A stretch of DNA of 46,051 nt from Candidatus Peregrinibacteria bacterium (lineage in GTDB: Bacteria; Patescibacteriota; Gracilibacteria; UBA1369; LOWO2-01-FULL-3). The translations under genes were made by a program, and so were the position numbers. The notes beneath the pieces were generated by a model. That model did not search any database. It was not told the origin of the DNA and was given only the letters and a program-made list of their open reading frames with translations. The stretch lies in NCBI GenBank assembly GCA_030688025.1, contig JAUYJL010000019.1:1-46051 (forward strand), read 5' to 3'. Below, one piece after another: positions 18,671 through 28,647 of the stretch. The first letter of the stretch is position 1; each line of letters begins with the position of its first letter.

Positions 18671-19006
18671 ATGGAAGAATTGAATGAGAAGCAAAATCAG
18701 GAAATTTTAAGCGGAGTTGAGTTCAAATTTAAAAGTAAATTTGGAAAAGTCGCGAAGGTGATTATTTTGGCGGCAGTCTCTTTATCCTTGGTCGTAGGAA
18801 ATTATTTTGTCGAGGCTTCTTTTGATTCTAAAAAATTGGAAGCGGAAAATGAAATTTTATCTGTAAATTATGAGGATGGCGTCGTTTTTTCGGAGGGTGG
18901 TTTGTTGCGTTTTGCGAAAGAGGGAGATAGTGGTATTAAAAATAACTTAAGTTTGATAGGGGAGAATCTAGGAAAAGATCCATATTTTTTTAAGGTCGAT
19001 TCCTGA
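18671..19006 (+). CDS. N-terminal part of a membrane-anchored protein, ended by in-frame TGA
   Basis: 111 codons. A basic start is followed by one transmembrane helix (about residues 36-54, VAKVIILAAVSLSLVVG) and an extracytoplasmic part that ends at TGA 19004-19006. The frame downstream of this TGA is the same frame as the next large gene, and no other stop separates them. The piece is therefore most likely the N-terminus of a single protein. Two readings are possible. Either a single nonsense codon or readthrough splits it, or a T7 run (18985-18991) and the bases near 19025 carry two compensating indels, because the intervening alternative frame reads RSIPEDFGVILL. Function unknown. Confidence 0.7.
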   Translation: MEELNEKQNQEILSGVEFKFKSKFGKVAKVIILAAVSLSLVVGNYFVEASFDSKKLEAENEILSVNYEDGVVFSEGGLLRFAKEGDSGIKNNLSLIGENLGKDPYFFKVDS

Positions 19007-19027
19007 AGATTTTGGGGTAATTTTGCT

Positions 19028-21043
19028 TTGAGTGATGCGAAGGTGAATTTTATAATTGATAGGATTGTTATTATGCCTGATGCTAGTGCGATTGATGTTT
19101 CTTTTGATGGTAAAAAGCTTGATATTGCAAATTATGATGGGGATACATATGTGGGTATTTTGCCGAAGGATTTTGAATTTAAAAGTTATGTAGATTGGTA
19201 TAGTCCTATTTTTGTTAATAGGTTGCTTGTCCCAAGAGATTCCAAGATAAGTATTTCTGTCGATAAAATTGACGACAGAACGGCAAAACTGCTTTACTCA
19301 AAGCTAATCAAGGAATTTAAATATTCCATAATTCCTCAAGTTGAAAAAGAAGATCCGTGGGCTTTTGGTAATTTGAATAAGGATAAAAAATTTCTTGAGA
19401 AAAATAAGCAAGAGGTGATTTCAAAGATTAGAAAGGCCGGAAGCTCCATAGCTGTTTCGGATTCTGGATTTGTTTCTTGGGTTACAGAGAATCTCACGTT
19501 TATTCCTGCTAAAAAGAAAGATCTTGTCTTTAATAAATTCTCTACTCGTTTGAGCGATGTGCTTTATTATTCTTCTGAGAATGATGTTGAAAAGGCAAAA
19601 AGCTCTTTGGAGGCATTTGATTTGTATCTGAAAACGTTGTCTCCTGATGTGATTTCTTCTCCGATTTTTTCCAAAATTGTGGTTGAATTCCTTCGTAAAA
19701 CTCGTGTTTTCACTCTTGATGATAAGCAATATGGTATTTATAAAGCCCTTTTGGATGAGAGATTCTTGAATGGTGAAAATCAGTACAAGGCGATAGGGGA
19801 TATGTGGAAAGGAGTTTACAAAGGGTTAAATGTGGGTGATGCTTACGCAAAAATGGCTTTTGATTCGTATTACGATAAATTGGATAAAGTGCTTGGAAAT
19901 AAAGGAAATCTTGATTTTTATCAGCCTTTTGTTGTTTATCAAAATCAGCTTTTCGATAATCTTTTTATGAAATATCCTGTTTTTTATAAGGATGAGTATT
20001 TTACGGTAAAATCTGTGCTTGAAAAAGAACTTTTATCTCTTTATGGAGATGGTCAGCTTAAGACTGAGCTCGAACAAGATCTTATAAGTGATAAAATTGA
20101 TTTCTTGAAGAGACTTGTGAAATTTTTCTTTGAAGGAAAAGTTGCCGTTGCGGATGCGAAAAAGATTGTTTCTTCTCTTTTTTCTCAGGTGAATGCTCTT
20201 ATGCCTGCTGAAAGTAGCGATGTAGCAGTGATTGCTGTTTTTGAAGCTCAGCTAAAAGATCTTGGAAATTTCTGGGGATATTTGAATACTCCGGAATATT
20301 CAAATTCTACAGCTTATGGGCCTACTCATAATGAAAGATATAGCGCTTACGTAGAAGATAAAAATAAAATTTGGGATATTATGAGTCTTAAGGCTGACGT
20401 TCTTGGAGGTGAAAATGTTAAAGAGAAATCTGTTGAAGAGGTTGAAAATGAAGTTTTGGCCGCTTTTGCTGAAGTGAAAGATGTTTCTGATTTAAAAATA
20501 GGTAAGATTCAGGATCCTAAAGAGCGATATGTTCCTGTTGACGGTATTGCCGGTGGATATGCGTTTACGGCTTCTTATGATAGGGAAAAAGTGATTTTGA
20601 AGGATGTTGTGGCTTATGGCGAGACATTGTCTGACAAGCCTATGAAAATAGATAATTTACTCCCTGTTTTGAAGAGTAAATTTGCGAATTTTACGCCTGA
20701 TGTAGAGCCTAAAAATGATAAGCAGAGAGAGGAAAGTTATGCTCAAAGATTTGCGAGAACTTATGTGTCCAAGGAGGTTGCGAAGGCCGGATTTGTGGTC
20801 AGTCTTGAAAATATTTCTATAGTGGATGAAGTTTCGGCTATTTATAGGGTTTCAGATGTTATTCTTGAAGGATATGCGGAAGTAAAAGTGACTTTTGATT
20901 TTGTTGCAAATGGAGAAAAGGCTAAAAATGTTTATCTTCTTATAAATAAAAATTCTCTTGTTATGGAAGGTGAATATACTCTTGAAGAACTTGCTCAAGT
21001 TGTGATCGCGGAAAAGGATTTTACGGGGAAGATTGAGAGATAA
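19028..21043 (+). CDS. C-terminal bulk of the split protein, 671 aa, unknown
   Basis: Same reading frame as the 111-codon piece upstream. The listed start is a TTG (19028) with no convincing ribosome binding site, so independent translation is doubtful. The sequence begins with a beta-rich part (VNFIIDRIVIMPDAS) and continues as a long helical region (about 130-480). It ends in a domain of about 150 residues after VDGIAGGYAFTASYD. There is no signal or membrane helix of its own; it would be displayed outside the cell if joined to the upstream anchor. No family is recognised. It ends at TAA just before a 27-bp hairpin arm. Confidence 0.75.
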   Translation: MSDAKVNFIIDRIVIMPDASAIDVSFDGKKLDIANYDGDTYVGILPKDFEFKSYVDWYSPIFVNRLLVPRDSKISISVDKIDDRTAKLLYSKLIKEFKYSIIPQVEKEDPWAFGNLNKDKKFLEKNKQEVISKIRKAGSSIAVSDSGFVSWVTENLTFIPAKKKDLVFNKFSTRLSDVLYYSSENDVEKAKSSLEAFDLYLKTLSPDVISSPIFSKIVVEFLRKTRVFTLDDKQYGIYKALLDERFLNGENQYKAIGDMWKGVYKGLNVGDAYAKMAFDSYYDKLDKVLGNKGNLDFYQPFVVYQNQLFDNLFMKYPVFYKDEYFTVKSVLEKELLSLYGDGQLKTELEQDLISDKIDFLKRLVKFFFEGKVAVADAKKIVSSLFSQVNALMPAESSDVAVIAVFEAQLKDLGNFWGYLNTPEYSNSTAYGPTHNERYSAYVEDKNKIWDIMSLKADVLGGENVKEKSVEEVENEVLAAFAEVKDVSDLKIGKIQDPKERYVPVDGIAGGYAFTASYDREKVILKDVVAYGETLSDKPMKIDNLLPVLKSKFANFTPDVEPKNDKQREESYAQRFARTYVSKEVAKAGFVVSLENISIVDEVSAIYRVSDVILEGYAEVKVTFDFVANGEKAKNVYLLINKNSLVMEGEYTLEELAQVVIAEKDFTGKIER

Positions 21044-21208
21044 TTTTCCGTATTTATTATAGTCCAGACACGCTGCGCAAAGCCCAGCGGCTTTGCTTGC
21101 TATCCGTCGAAGCTTTTATTTGTGTTATTCTACGCCGCAAGGGCTCGAATAACACAAAACCATGCTAAAAGCTTCTAGGAATGTCTGGACTATAATAAAT
21201 ACTGAAAA
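21044..21208. repeat. Nested fold-back hairpin between the split gene and gyrB
   Basis: The outer stem is 27 bp with one mismatch (21044-21070 and 21182-21208) and begins right after the stop at 21043. Inside are a perfect 8-bp hairpin GCAAAGCC/GGCTTTGC (21077-21096) and a second long stem made of two segments (21109-21118 with 21166-21175; 21121-21130 with 21147-21156). The interior is GC-richer than its surroundings. The position suggests a terminator. The remaining gap to the gyrB promoter (21209-21278) shows nothing further. Confidence 0.8.
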
Positions 21209-21278
21209 CTTAAATTTCAAATCTTTATTGAAAATCCTCATCTTTTATAACTTTCCATGCCTATGCTCAAATCGCACA

Positions 21279-21307
21279 TTTACATTCTAAATTTCACGTG
21301 CTAGAAT
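21279..21307 (+). promoter_or_regulatory. gyrB promoter
   Basis: TTTACA (21279-21284), 17 bases, TGC-extended TAGAAT (21302-21307), 37 bases before the ATG. Its TTTACA -35 and TGC-extended TAG-type -10 resemble the gyrA promoter. Confidence 0.75.
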
Positions 21308-21320
21308 CTTTCTGCTTTAA

Positions 21321-23270
<1,950 letters not shown>

Positions 23271-23278
23271 AACTTCCC

Positions 23279-23306
23279 TTGCGTTTCCGAGAAACTTGAA
23301 TATAAT
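23279..23306 (+). promoter_or_regulatory. Promoter of rpsU-prmC-prfA
   Basis: TTGCGT (23279-23284), 16 bases, perfect TATAAT (23301-23306), 26 bases before the rpsU ATG. Confidence 0.65.
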
Positions 23307-23332
23307 TCTTTTGCTTAATATTATAATAATCT

Positions 23333-23539
23333 ATGAGAGTTACAGTCTGGAAAAACGAGAAAGAATCTAACGAAAGACTTGTTACAAGATTCAACAAAAA
23401 GGTTCAAGCAAGCCGAAAACTCTTGAAAGTCCGTTCGGGGAGATACAACAAAAAAGCTCCGACAAAGAGGCTTAAAAGAATTGTTGCGGTTATGCGTGAA
23501 TCTTATCGGTCTCAAAAAGAGAAGAGCAAGTTTTACTAA
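23333..23539 (+). CDS. rpsU: 30S ribosomal protein S21
   Basis: Small basic protein of 68 residues near the anti-Shine-Dalgarno end of 16S rRNA. It starts MRVTVWKNEKESNERL and contains the typical RFNKKVQASRKL stretch and a basic tail. One base separates its stop from the prmC ATG, giving an operon with translation-termination genes. Confidence 0.95.
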   Translation: MRVTVWKNEKESNERLVTRFNKKVQASRKLLKVRSGRYNKKAPTKRLKRIVAVMRESYRSQKEKSKFY

Positions 23540-23540
23540 G

Positions 23541-24431
23541 ATGCAAATTTGCGAACTACTTAAAAGCGGATACTCCAAAATTTCTTTGGTTAAGGAAGCC
23601 GCTTTTCTTGACAGAGAGGTCATTTTAGCGCATTTGCTTGGTGTTTCTAAGGAATATCTTTTGGCGCATGGAGACGAAGAGGTGTCAGGTGAGGATGCGT
23701 TAGTTTTTTATTCTTATGCGGATCGAATTGCTTTGGGAGAGCCGGTTGCTTATATAACTTGTCATAAGGAGTTTTATGGCAATGATTTTTTTGTGGATAA
23801 ACGCGTGCTTGTGCCAAGACCTGAAACTGAAATGATAGTTGAAATGGTTATTAAATTTATTGAGGGGGTTGTGAAATATGTAGATGGAAGTCAAAAATTG
23901 AAACTTGTGGACGTAGGAACTGGAAGTGGGTGTATTGCTATTTCTATCGCGAAGCATTTTCAGGAATACTTGGATGATCCTTTGGATGAGGTGTTTGCGG
24001 TGGATATAAGTGAAGATGCGCTTGAGGTTTGCAAAATCAATATTGATCAGCATGGACTTGAGGATAAAGTTCAGGCTTTCCAGAGTGATTTACTTGAATT
24101 TTTGGAAGACGGAGAGGTTTGTGATATTATTGTTGCGAATTTGCCTTATATTGGAGAAGTTGAAAATAGATTTGTTGAAAAAAATGTTGAAGAATTTGAG
24201 CCGAATGTGGCACTTTTTGGTGGATATGATGGCTTAGAGTTGTATAAAAAAATGTTTCAACAGATTAAGGAAAAGGAGGTGAAGTTTAAGCTAATGATTG
24301 GAGAATTTGGCTTTGCACAGGGAGAAAAGATGGGAGAGTTGTTGAGTAAATATTTTGAACAAGATGAGTGGGGGATTGAGGAAGATTTGGCTGGAATTGA
24401 AAGGGTGTTCGTTGTTAAGAAAAAACATTAA
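23541..24431 (+). CDS. prmC: Peptide chain release factor N5-glutamine methyltransferase
   Basis: Methylates the Gln of the GGQ motif in release factors with S-adenosylmethionine. The start at 23541 (MQICELLKSGYSK), one base after rpsU, is preferred; the ATG at 23481 lies inside rpsU. 296 residues: a helical N-terminal domain, RVLVPRPETEMIVE, the SAM-binding VDVGTGSGCIAISIA (about 122-136), and the catalytic motif at about 199 as NLPY rather than the usual NPPY. prfA follows after 9 bases, so enzyme and substrate are made together. Confidence 0.94.
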   Translation: MQICELLKSGYSKISLVKEAAFLDREVILAHLLGVSKEYLLAHGDEEVSGEDALVFYSYADRIALGEPVAYITCHKEFYGNDFFVDKRVLVPRPETEMIVEMVIKFIEGVVKYVDGSQKLKLVDVGTGSGCIAISIAKHFQEYLDDPLDEVFAVDISEDALEVCKINIDQHGLEDKVQAFQSDLLEFLEDGEVCDIIVANLPYIGEVENRFVEKNVEEFEPNVALFGGYDGLELYKKMFQQIKEKEVKFKLMIGEFGFAQGEKMGELLSKYFEQDEWGIEEDLAGIERVFVVKKKH

Positions 24432-24440
24432 AATTAAATT

Positions 24441-25517
24441 ATGCTGTTCGATAAGCTTGAAAAAATAGATAAGGAGTACTTGGATATTCAAAATCAATTG
24501 TCTGATCCTTTGGTTACTTCTGATTTGGGAAAGTACAAAGCTTTGTCTAGGAAATATAAGATTTTGGAGAAGGCGCATGTTTTGACGCTTGAATATAGAA
24601 AAGTTTTGAATGCGAAGGCGGATGCGGAGGAAATGTTGGCGCAAGAAAAAGATAGTGAAATTAGGGAGATGGCGGAGTTGCAAAAGAGTGAAGCTGATAT
24701 GAGAATTATTGAGCTTGATGAGCTTGCGAAGCTTGAAATTTTGCCGAAAAATCCTGATGATGCGAGAAATTGTATCATTGAAATTCGTGCTGGAGCTGGT
24801 GGAGATGAGGCGGCAATTTTTGCCGGAGAGCTTTCTAGAATGTATTTTCGTTTTGCTGAAAATCATGGGTTTAAGGTAGAGATTATGGATAAAAGTGAGG
24901 GGGATCCTGGATGTATCAAGGAAATTGTTTTTTCTGTGATGGGTGAGAATGCTTATGGAGCTTTGAAATATGAAAGTGGCGTGCATCGCGTTCAGAGAGT
25001 TCCCGTGACGGAAAGCCAAGGGCGAATTCATACTTCTGTGGCCAGTGTTGCGGTTCTTCCTGAGGCCGAAGAGGTTGATGTGAATATAAATTTAAATGAT
25101 TTGAGAATCGATGTTTATCGTTCCGGTGGATCTGGAGGACAGAGTGTAAATAAGACTGAATCAGCGGTTCGTATTACGCACGTTCCGACTGGAGTTGTGG
25201 TTACTTGTCAGGATGAAAGGTCTCAGATTAAAAATAGAGCGAAGGCGATGAAAGTTCTTTTGACTAGATTGTATGATCTAGAAGAGGAAAAGCTTAGGAA
25301 AGAGCGTGGAGATGATCGTGCGAGTCAGATTGGGACTGGAGATAGAAGTGATAAAATTCGAACTTACAATTTTCCTCAGGATCGAATTACGGATCATCGA
25401 ATTCACAAAAGTTGGAGTAATATTCCTGCGATAATGGAGGGAGAAATCGAGGATATTGTTGAAAGTCTTCACCTTGCGGATCAGGAACAAATGCTTGAGA
25501 AGGTGGGGGAGAAATAA
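24441..25517 (+). CDS. prfA: Peptide chain release factor 1
   Basis: Recognises UAA and UAG and triggers peptide release. 358 residues. The codon-recognition motif is PVT (in RVPVTESQ, about residue 187), the RF1 form rather than RF2's [17 protein letters not shown] holds the GGQ that PrmC methylates (about 230). Downstream, RNYNFPQ-like residues ([16 protein letters not shown]) are typical. It converges on nadB with only 2 bases between the stops and no visible terminator. Confidence 0.97.
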   Translation: MLFDKLEKIDKEYLDIQNQLSDPLVTSDLGKYKALSRKYKILEKAHVLTLEYRKVLNAKADAEEMLAQEKDSEIREMAELQKSEADMRIIELDELAKLEILPKNPDDARNCIIEIRAGAGGDEAAIFAGELSRMYFRFAENHGFKVEIMDKSEGDPGCIKEIVFSVMGENAYGALKYESGVHRVQRVPVTESQGRIHTSVASVAVLPEAEEVDVNINLNDLRIDVYRSGGSGGQSVNKTESAVRITHVPTGVVVTCQDERSQIKNRAKAMKVLLTRLYDLEEEKLRKERGDDRASQIGTGDRSDKIRTYNFPQDRITDHRIHKSWSNIPAIMEGEIEDIVESLHLADQEQMLEKVGEK

Positions 25518-25519
25518 TT

Positions 25520-27076
25520 TTATGCTACGAAGTGGCATCCAAGGGATTTTTTCCTTTTGTATGCGGCTTTTAGGATGAGGAGGGAGGTTGTTGCCATGTT
25601 TAGCGTCTCTGCGATTTCTTGGTTTGTTCCGTTCATTTTTTTGAGTTCTTTTGTGATGTGTTCTATCTTTGGGATGGCTTCTTTTTTGATCCTCTTGAGG
25701 TTTCTTACGATTCCGGCGTATTCCCACATTATATTTTTTATCTCTTTTTTTAGCTTTTCTGCGAGGATTGTTTCGTTTGTGTTTTTTCTTAGGATTTTTG
25801 GTGCATCGAATTTTGTTTGTTTGATCTTTTGGTTTGGAGTGAGATTTTTGGCTACCTGATTGCTAAAAACCAATGCTTCCAAAAGTGAATTTGAGGCTAG
25901 TCTGTTTGCTCCGTGTACTCCAGTGTACGAAACTTCGCCGAATGCGAATAGGTTTTTTACGCTTGTTTGTCCGTTTAAATCGACTTCAATTCCTCCGCAT
26001 TCATAATGAGCCGCAGGTGTTACAGGAATCAAATCTTTTGCCATGTCTATCTTCAGTTTTTTCAGCTTTTCGTATATTTGAGGGAAGCGTTTTTTTAAAT
26101 ATTCACGTGATTTGTGACGTATGTCTAAGAAAACTTGTCCAGTCTTTTGTTGTTGATAAATTTCTCGTGCGACGATGTCTCGAGGGGCAAGATCTTTTAA
26201 TGGATGGGCATTTTTCATAAAATTTTCTCCTTTTTTATTTACTAATTTTGCACCTTCTCCGCGGACGGTTTCTGAAATTAAAAATTTCGGAAATGTGTTT
26301 TTGTTTAACGCTGTTGGATGAAATTGTATAAATTCTATGTCTTTCATTTTGCAGCCGATTTGGCTTGCCATTGCGGTTCCATCCGCTGTTGCGATTTGTG
26401 GATTTGTTGTTTGTAAAAATAATTGTCCTACTCCTCCGGTTGATAAAATTGTTTGATCTGCCAAAATATTTTCTATTTTATTTCCTCGAATTATTTGTGC
26501 GCCGATGCATGTGTCATTATAAAGCTCGCTTCGGCTCACAACTGGCAAAGCCAGATTGTTCGCCTTGCTGCGCGCTCGCGCCGTGCGCTCGCCAAAAAAA
26601 CTCTTTTGCGTAAGTAATCTTAGTGCAAATGCATCTTCCAAAATTGTGATATTTGGATGTTCTTTTACGCGTTTTACCAAAATTCTTTCAATCTCTTTTC
26701 CTGTGTAGTCTCCCACAAATGCGATTCTTCTTTCTGAGTGTCCGCCTTCTTTTGTAAGAGAAAGTTTGCCGTTTTCTTTTTGGAATTCGACTCCTAAATC
26801 TATCAATCTGTAGATTGCGTCTGCGGAATTTTTCACCATGAATTCAACGGCTTTTTTGTTGTTGTGATATGATCCGGCTTTCAGTGTATCCTCAACGTGT
26901 TTTTCAAAATTGTCAGTTTGGTCTAGTACTGCCGCGATTCCTCCTTGTGCGAAGTTTGTATTTGAATCGATTAATTTTTTCTTTGTGACGATTGTCACTT
27001 TGCCTTTTTTGGCTGCTTGTAAGGCAAAATTCAATCCTGCAATTCCAGATCCGATTACTAAGAAATTTGTTTGCAT
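25520..27076 (-). CDS. nadB: L-aspartate oxidase
   Basis: FAD enzyme making iminoaspartate from aspartate, the first step of de novo NAD synthesis. 518 residues. The FAD-binding start is FLVIGSGIAGLNFALQAA. Other motifs: TNFAQGGIAAVLD, HPTALNK, RGEGAKLVN, ARDIVARE, and HYECGGIEVDLNGQTSV with GVHGANRLASNSLLEALVF. Residues about 162-185 are an Arg/Ala/Ser-rich insertion encoded by a GC-rich palindromic segment (26523-26592). nadA and nadC are not nearby. The -10 box ends 6 bases before the ATG, so the mRNA may be leaderless. Confidence 0.95.
   Translation of the reverse strand: MQTNFLVIGSGIAGLNFALQAAKKGKVTIVTKKKLIDSNTNFAQGGIAAVLDQTDNFEKHVEDTLKAGSYHNNKKAVEFMVKNSADAIYRLIDLGVEFQKENGKLSLTKEGGHSERRIAFVGDYTGKEIERILVKRVKEHPNITILEDAFALRLLTQKSFFGERTARARSKANNLALPVVSRSELYNDTCIGAQIIRGNKIENILADQTILSTGGVGQLFLQTTNPQIATADGTAMASQIGCKMKDIEFIQFHPTALNKNTFPKFLISETVRGEGAKLVNKKGENFMKNAHPLKDLAPRDIVAREIYQQQKTGQVFLDIRHKSREYLKKRFPQIYEKLKKLKIDMAKDLIPVTPAAHYECGGIEVDLNGQTSVKNLFAFGEVSYTGVHGANRLASNSLLEALVFSNQVAKNLTPNQKIKQTKFDAPKILRKNTNETILAEKLKKEIKNIMWEYAGIVRNLKRIKKEAIPKIEHITKELKKMNGTNQEIAETLNMATTSLLILKAAYKRKKSLGCHFVA
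26523..26592. repeat. GC-rich palindromic segment inserted in frame within nadB
   Basis: By hand count 47 of 70 bases are G or C, against an AT-rich gene. It contains the hairpin CTGGC-AAA-GCCAG (26541-26553) and two copies of GCGCTCGC (26571-26578 and 26584-26591). The reading frame stays open and adds about 23 residues between the conserved parts. It resembles the interior of the intergenic fold-backs (GCTGCGC, GGCTTTGC-type stems). Confidence 0.65.
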
Positions 27077-27082
27077 GGTTGC

Positions 27083-27088
27083 ATTATA
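27083..27088 (-). promoter_or_regulatory. Extended -10 box of nadB
   Basis: Minus strand TGC-extended perfect TATAAT (27083-27088) with no good -35. Six bases separate it from the ATG at 27076, placing the transcription start at or beside the start codon. Confidence 0.6.
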
Positions 27089-27125
27089 GCATTTGTTGAT
27101 AGAAGAAGTTTAGACGGTTTTTGAT

Positions 27126-27201
27126 ATTTGCCAAAAAGCGAATTAGGTTTGTGAGTCGTCGGCACTGATGAATTAGAATTGGTTTTGAAGTTTTGGCAAA
27201 T
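27126..27201. repeat. Inverted repeat between nadB and the U32 gene
   Basis: Perfect 11-bp arms ATTTGCCAAAA (27126-27136) and TTTTGGCAAAT (27191-27201) around 54 bases. Farther out, GACGGTTTTT (left) and AAAAATCGTC (right) extend the symmetry imperfectly. It lies between two divergent promoters, unlike the other fold-backs, so it is not a simple terminator. Role unknown. Confidence 0.6.
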
Positions 27202-27244
27202 TTCGGTTTGAAGAAAAATCGTCATATTCCTTAAGCTTATTCTT

Positions 27245-27272
27245 TTGACAATCGCTTAGTTTAGGGTAAAAT
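27245..27272 (+). promoter_or_regulatory. Promoter of the U32 gene
   Basis: Perfect TTGACA (27245-27250), 16 bases, TAAAAT (27267-27272). The first ATG (27283) is only 10 bases on, leaving a leader of a few bases. Confidence 0.75.
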
Positions 27273-27282
27273 CCGTGTTTGT

Positions 27283-28527
27283 ATGATAAAGAAAAAAGAA
27301 AAAATGATGAAACCGGAACTTCTTGCTCCAGCAGGAAATTTGGAGAAGGTGAAAATCGGGCTTATGTATGGCGCGGATGCGTTTTATATGGGGATGCCAA
27401 GTTTTAGTATGAGAAGTCGTACAAATAATTTTACGCAGGATTCTTTGATGGAAGCTGTTGATCTTATTCGTAAAAACCATAAGACTTTGTACATGACGAT
27501 GAATATTTATCCTCGTGGAAATAAAATTGATGCGTTTAAAAAGCATTTGGCCTTTGTACGTGAAACTGTGAAGCCTGATGCCATTATCGTGGCTGATCCG
27601 GGTGTTTTTGAGCTTATAAAGGAGCATTATCCTGAGGTTGTTTTGCATATGTCTGTGCAAGCGAATGTTTTGAATTATCGTGCTGTTGAATTTTGGCGTA
27701 AACAAGGTGCGGAAAGAATTATTTTGCCGAGAGAACTTATGCTTTCTGAGATAAATGAAATTCATCAAAATGTTCCAAATGTTGAACTTGAATTTTTCGT
27801 ACATGGAGCGATTTGTATGGCGTACAGTGGAAGATGTTTGCTTTCGAATTATATGACGGGTCGTGATAGTAATCAGGGGATTTGTGCGCATAGCTGTAGA
27901 TGGAAATATAAAGTTTATTTGGAAGAGGAAAAACGTCCGGGAGAAATGATTCCTGTGGATGAAGATGAACATGGAACGTATTTTATGAATTCAAAGGATA
28001 TGTGTTTGTTGCCTCACATAAAGGATTTGTATGATTCTGGAATTTGTAGTTTTAAAATTGAGGGAAGAAATAAAAGTGAATATTATTTGGCGACTGTCGT
28101 AAAGGCTTATAGAAAGGCGATTGATGAGATGTTGGCCGGTAAAGAATTTGATAAAACTTTGATAGATGAGGTTGAATCGACTGCAAATCGTGGCTTTATT
28201 CCTGGATATCTTTTTGGTTTCCCTGCGAAAAATGATATTCGTTATGATGCCGGCAATCCTTTGCAGAAAAAGAAATTTATGGGAATGGTTTTGGAAGAAA
28301 AAAATAAAACTGATTATGTCGTGGACATCAAAAATAAATTAAATGTTGGGGAAATTTTGGAAGTGATGACTCCTGATGAAAATTTCGAAGTTGAGGTTTC
28401 TGCGATTTCTGATGTAGATGGAATTGCGCTAACTGAAGCCCACGGTGGAGCAGGAAATAGAATTCTTACATTCAAAGGAAATAAGAAAAATATTCCGGTG
28501 TATGCGATGCTTCGAATGAAATGCTAA
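27283..28527 (+). CDS. Peptidase U32 family protein, TrhP/YegQ-like
   Basis: 414 residues. The family start ELLAPAGNLEKVKIGLMYGA appears at about residue 12, so the true start may be 27304 or 27307; with the promoter so close, 27283 is also possible as a near-leaderless start. The middle has HGAICMAYSGRCLLSNYM and GICAHSCRWKY, whose four Cys match the iron-sulphur site of U32 proteins. Such proteins (TrhP in E. coli) are linked to prephenate-dependent 5-hydroxyuridine formation at tRNA wobble positions. That link is interesting beside an aro operon, but a U32 protease role cannot be excluded. It converges on aroK. Confidence 0.88.
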   Translation: MIKKKEKMMKPELLAPAGNLEKVKIGLMYGADAFYMGMPSFSMRSRTNNFTQDSLMEAVDLIRKNHKTLYMTMNIYPRGNKIDAFKKHLAFVRETVKPDAIIVADPGVFELIKEHYPEVVLHMSVQANVLNYRAVEFWRKQGAERIILPRELMLSEINEIHQNVPNVELEFFVHGAICMAYSGRCLLSNYMTGRDSNQGICAHSCRWKYKVYLEEEKRPGEMIPVDEDEHGTYFMNSKDMCLLPHIKDLYDSGICSFKIEGRNKSEYYLATVVKAYRKAIDEMLAGKEFDKTLIDEVESTANRGFIPGYLFGFPAKNDIRYDAGNPLQKKKFMGMVLEEKNKTDYVVDIKNKLNVGEILEVMTPDENFEVEVSAISDVDGIALTEAHGGAGNRILTFKGNKKNIPVYAMLRMKC

Positions 28528-28528
28528 A

Positions 28529-28647
28529 GAATTTCAAAAAACACGTACTACTGCGTCAACTTCGTTGCTCTCTCCTCGTCGTACATGTTTGTACGGCTGT
28601 GTCGCGAGCTCCTTGTTTCCTTGTATTACATTGTTTTTTTAAAATTC
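28529..28647. repeat. Fold-back element between U32 gene and aroK
   Basis: Imperfect arms 28529-28543 and 28632-28647 (one substitution, one extra A). The left arm starts 2 bases after the U32 stop; the right arm is inside the last codons of aroK. The centre is GC-richer, with the hairpin CGTACA-TGTT-TGTACG and a TCGCGA. It shares CGTACATGTT with the cores at 16664 and 43831. Probably a bidirectional terminator. Confidence 0.65.

Noticed and set aside
19004-19006. Selenocysteine codon
   Set aside because: No SECIS-like hairpin follows directly, and the context does not resemble a redox motif.
18671-21043. UGA recoded as glycine (genetic code 25) to explain the split gene
   Set aside because: UGA ends at least six other genes, with ATGA overlaps at aroA/MFS, MFS/aroK and the 44-aa gene/ruvA. 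No conserved glycine in the window is encoded by TGA.
23481-23540. Longer prmC start at 23481
   Set aside because: It lies within rpsU in another frame. The ATG at 23541 matches the family start and follows the rpsU stop by one base.
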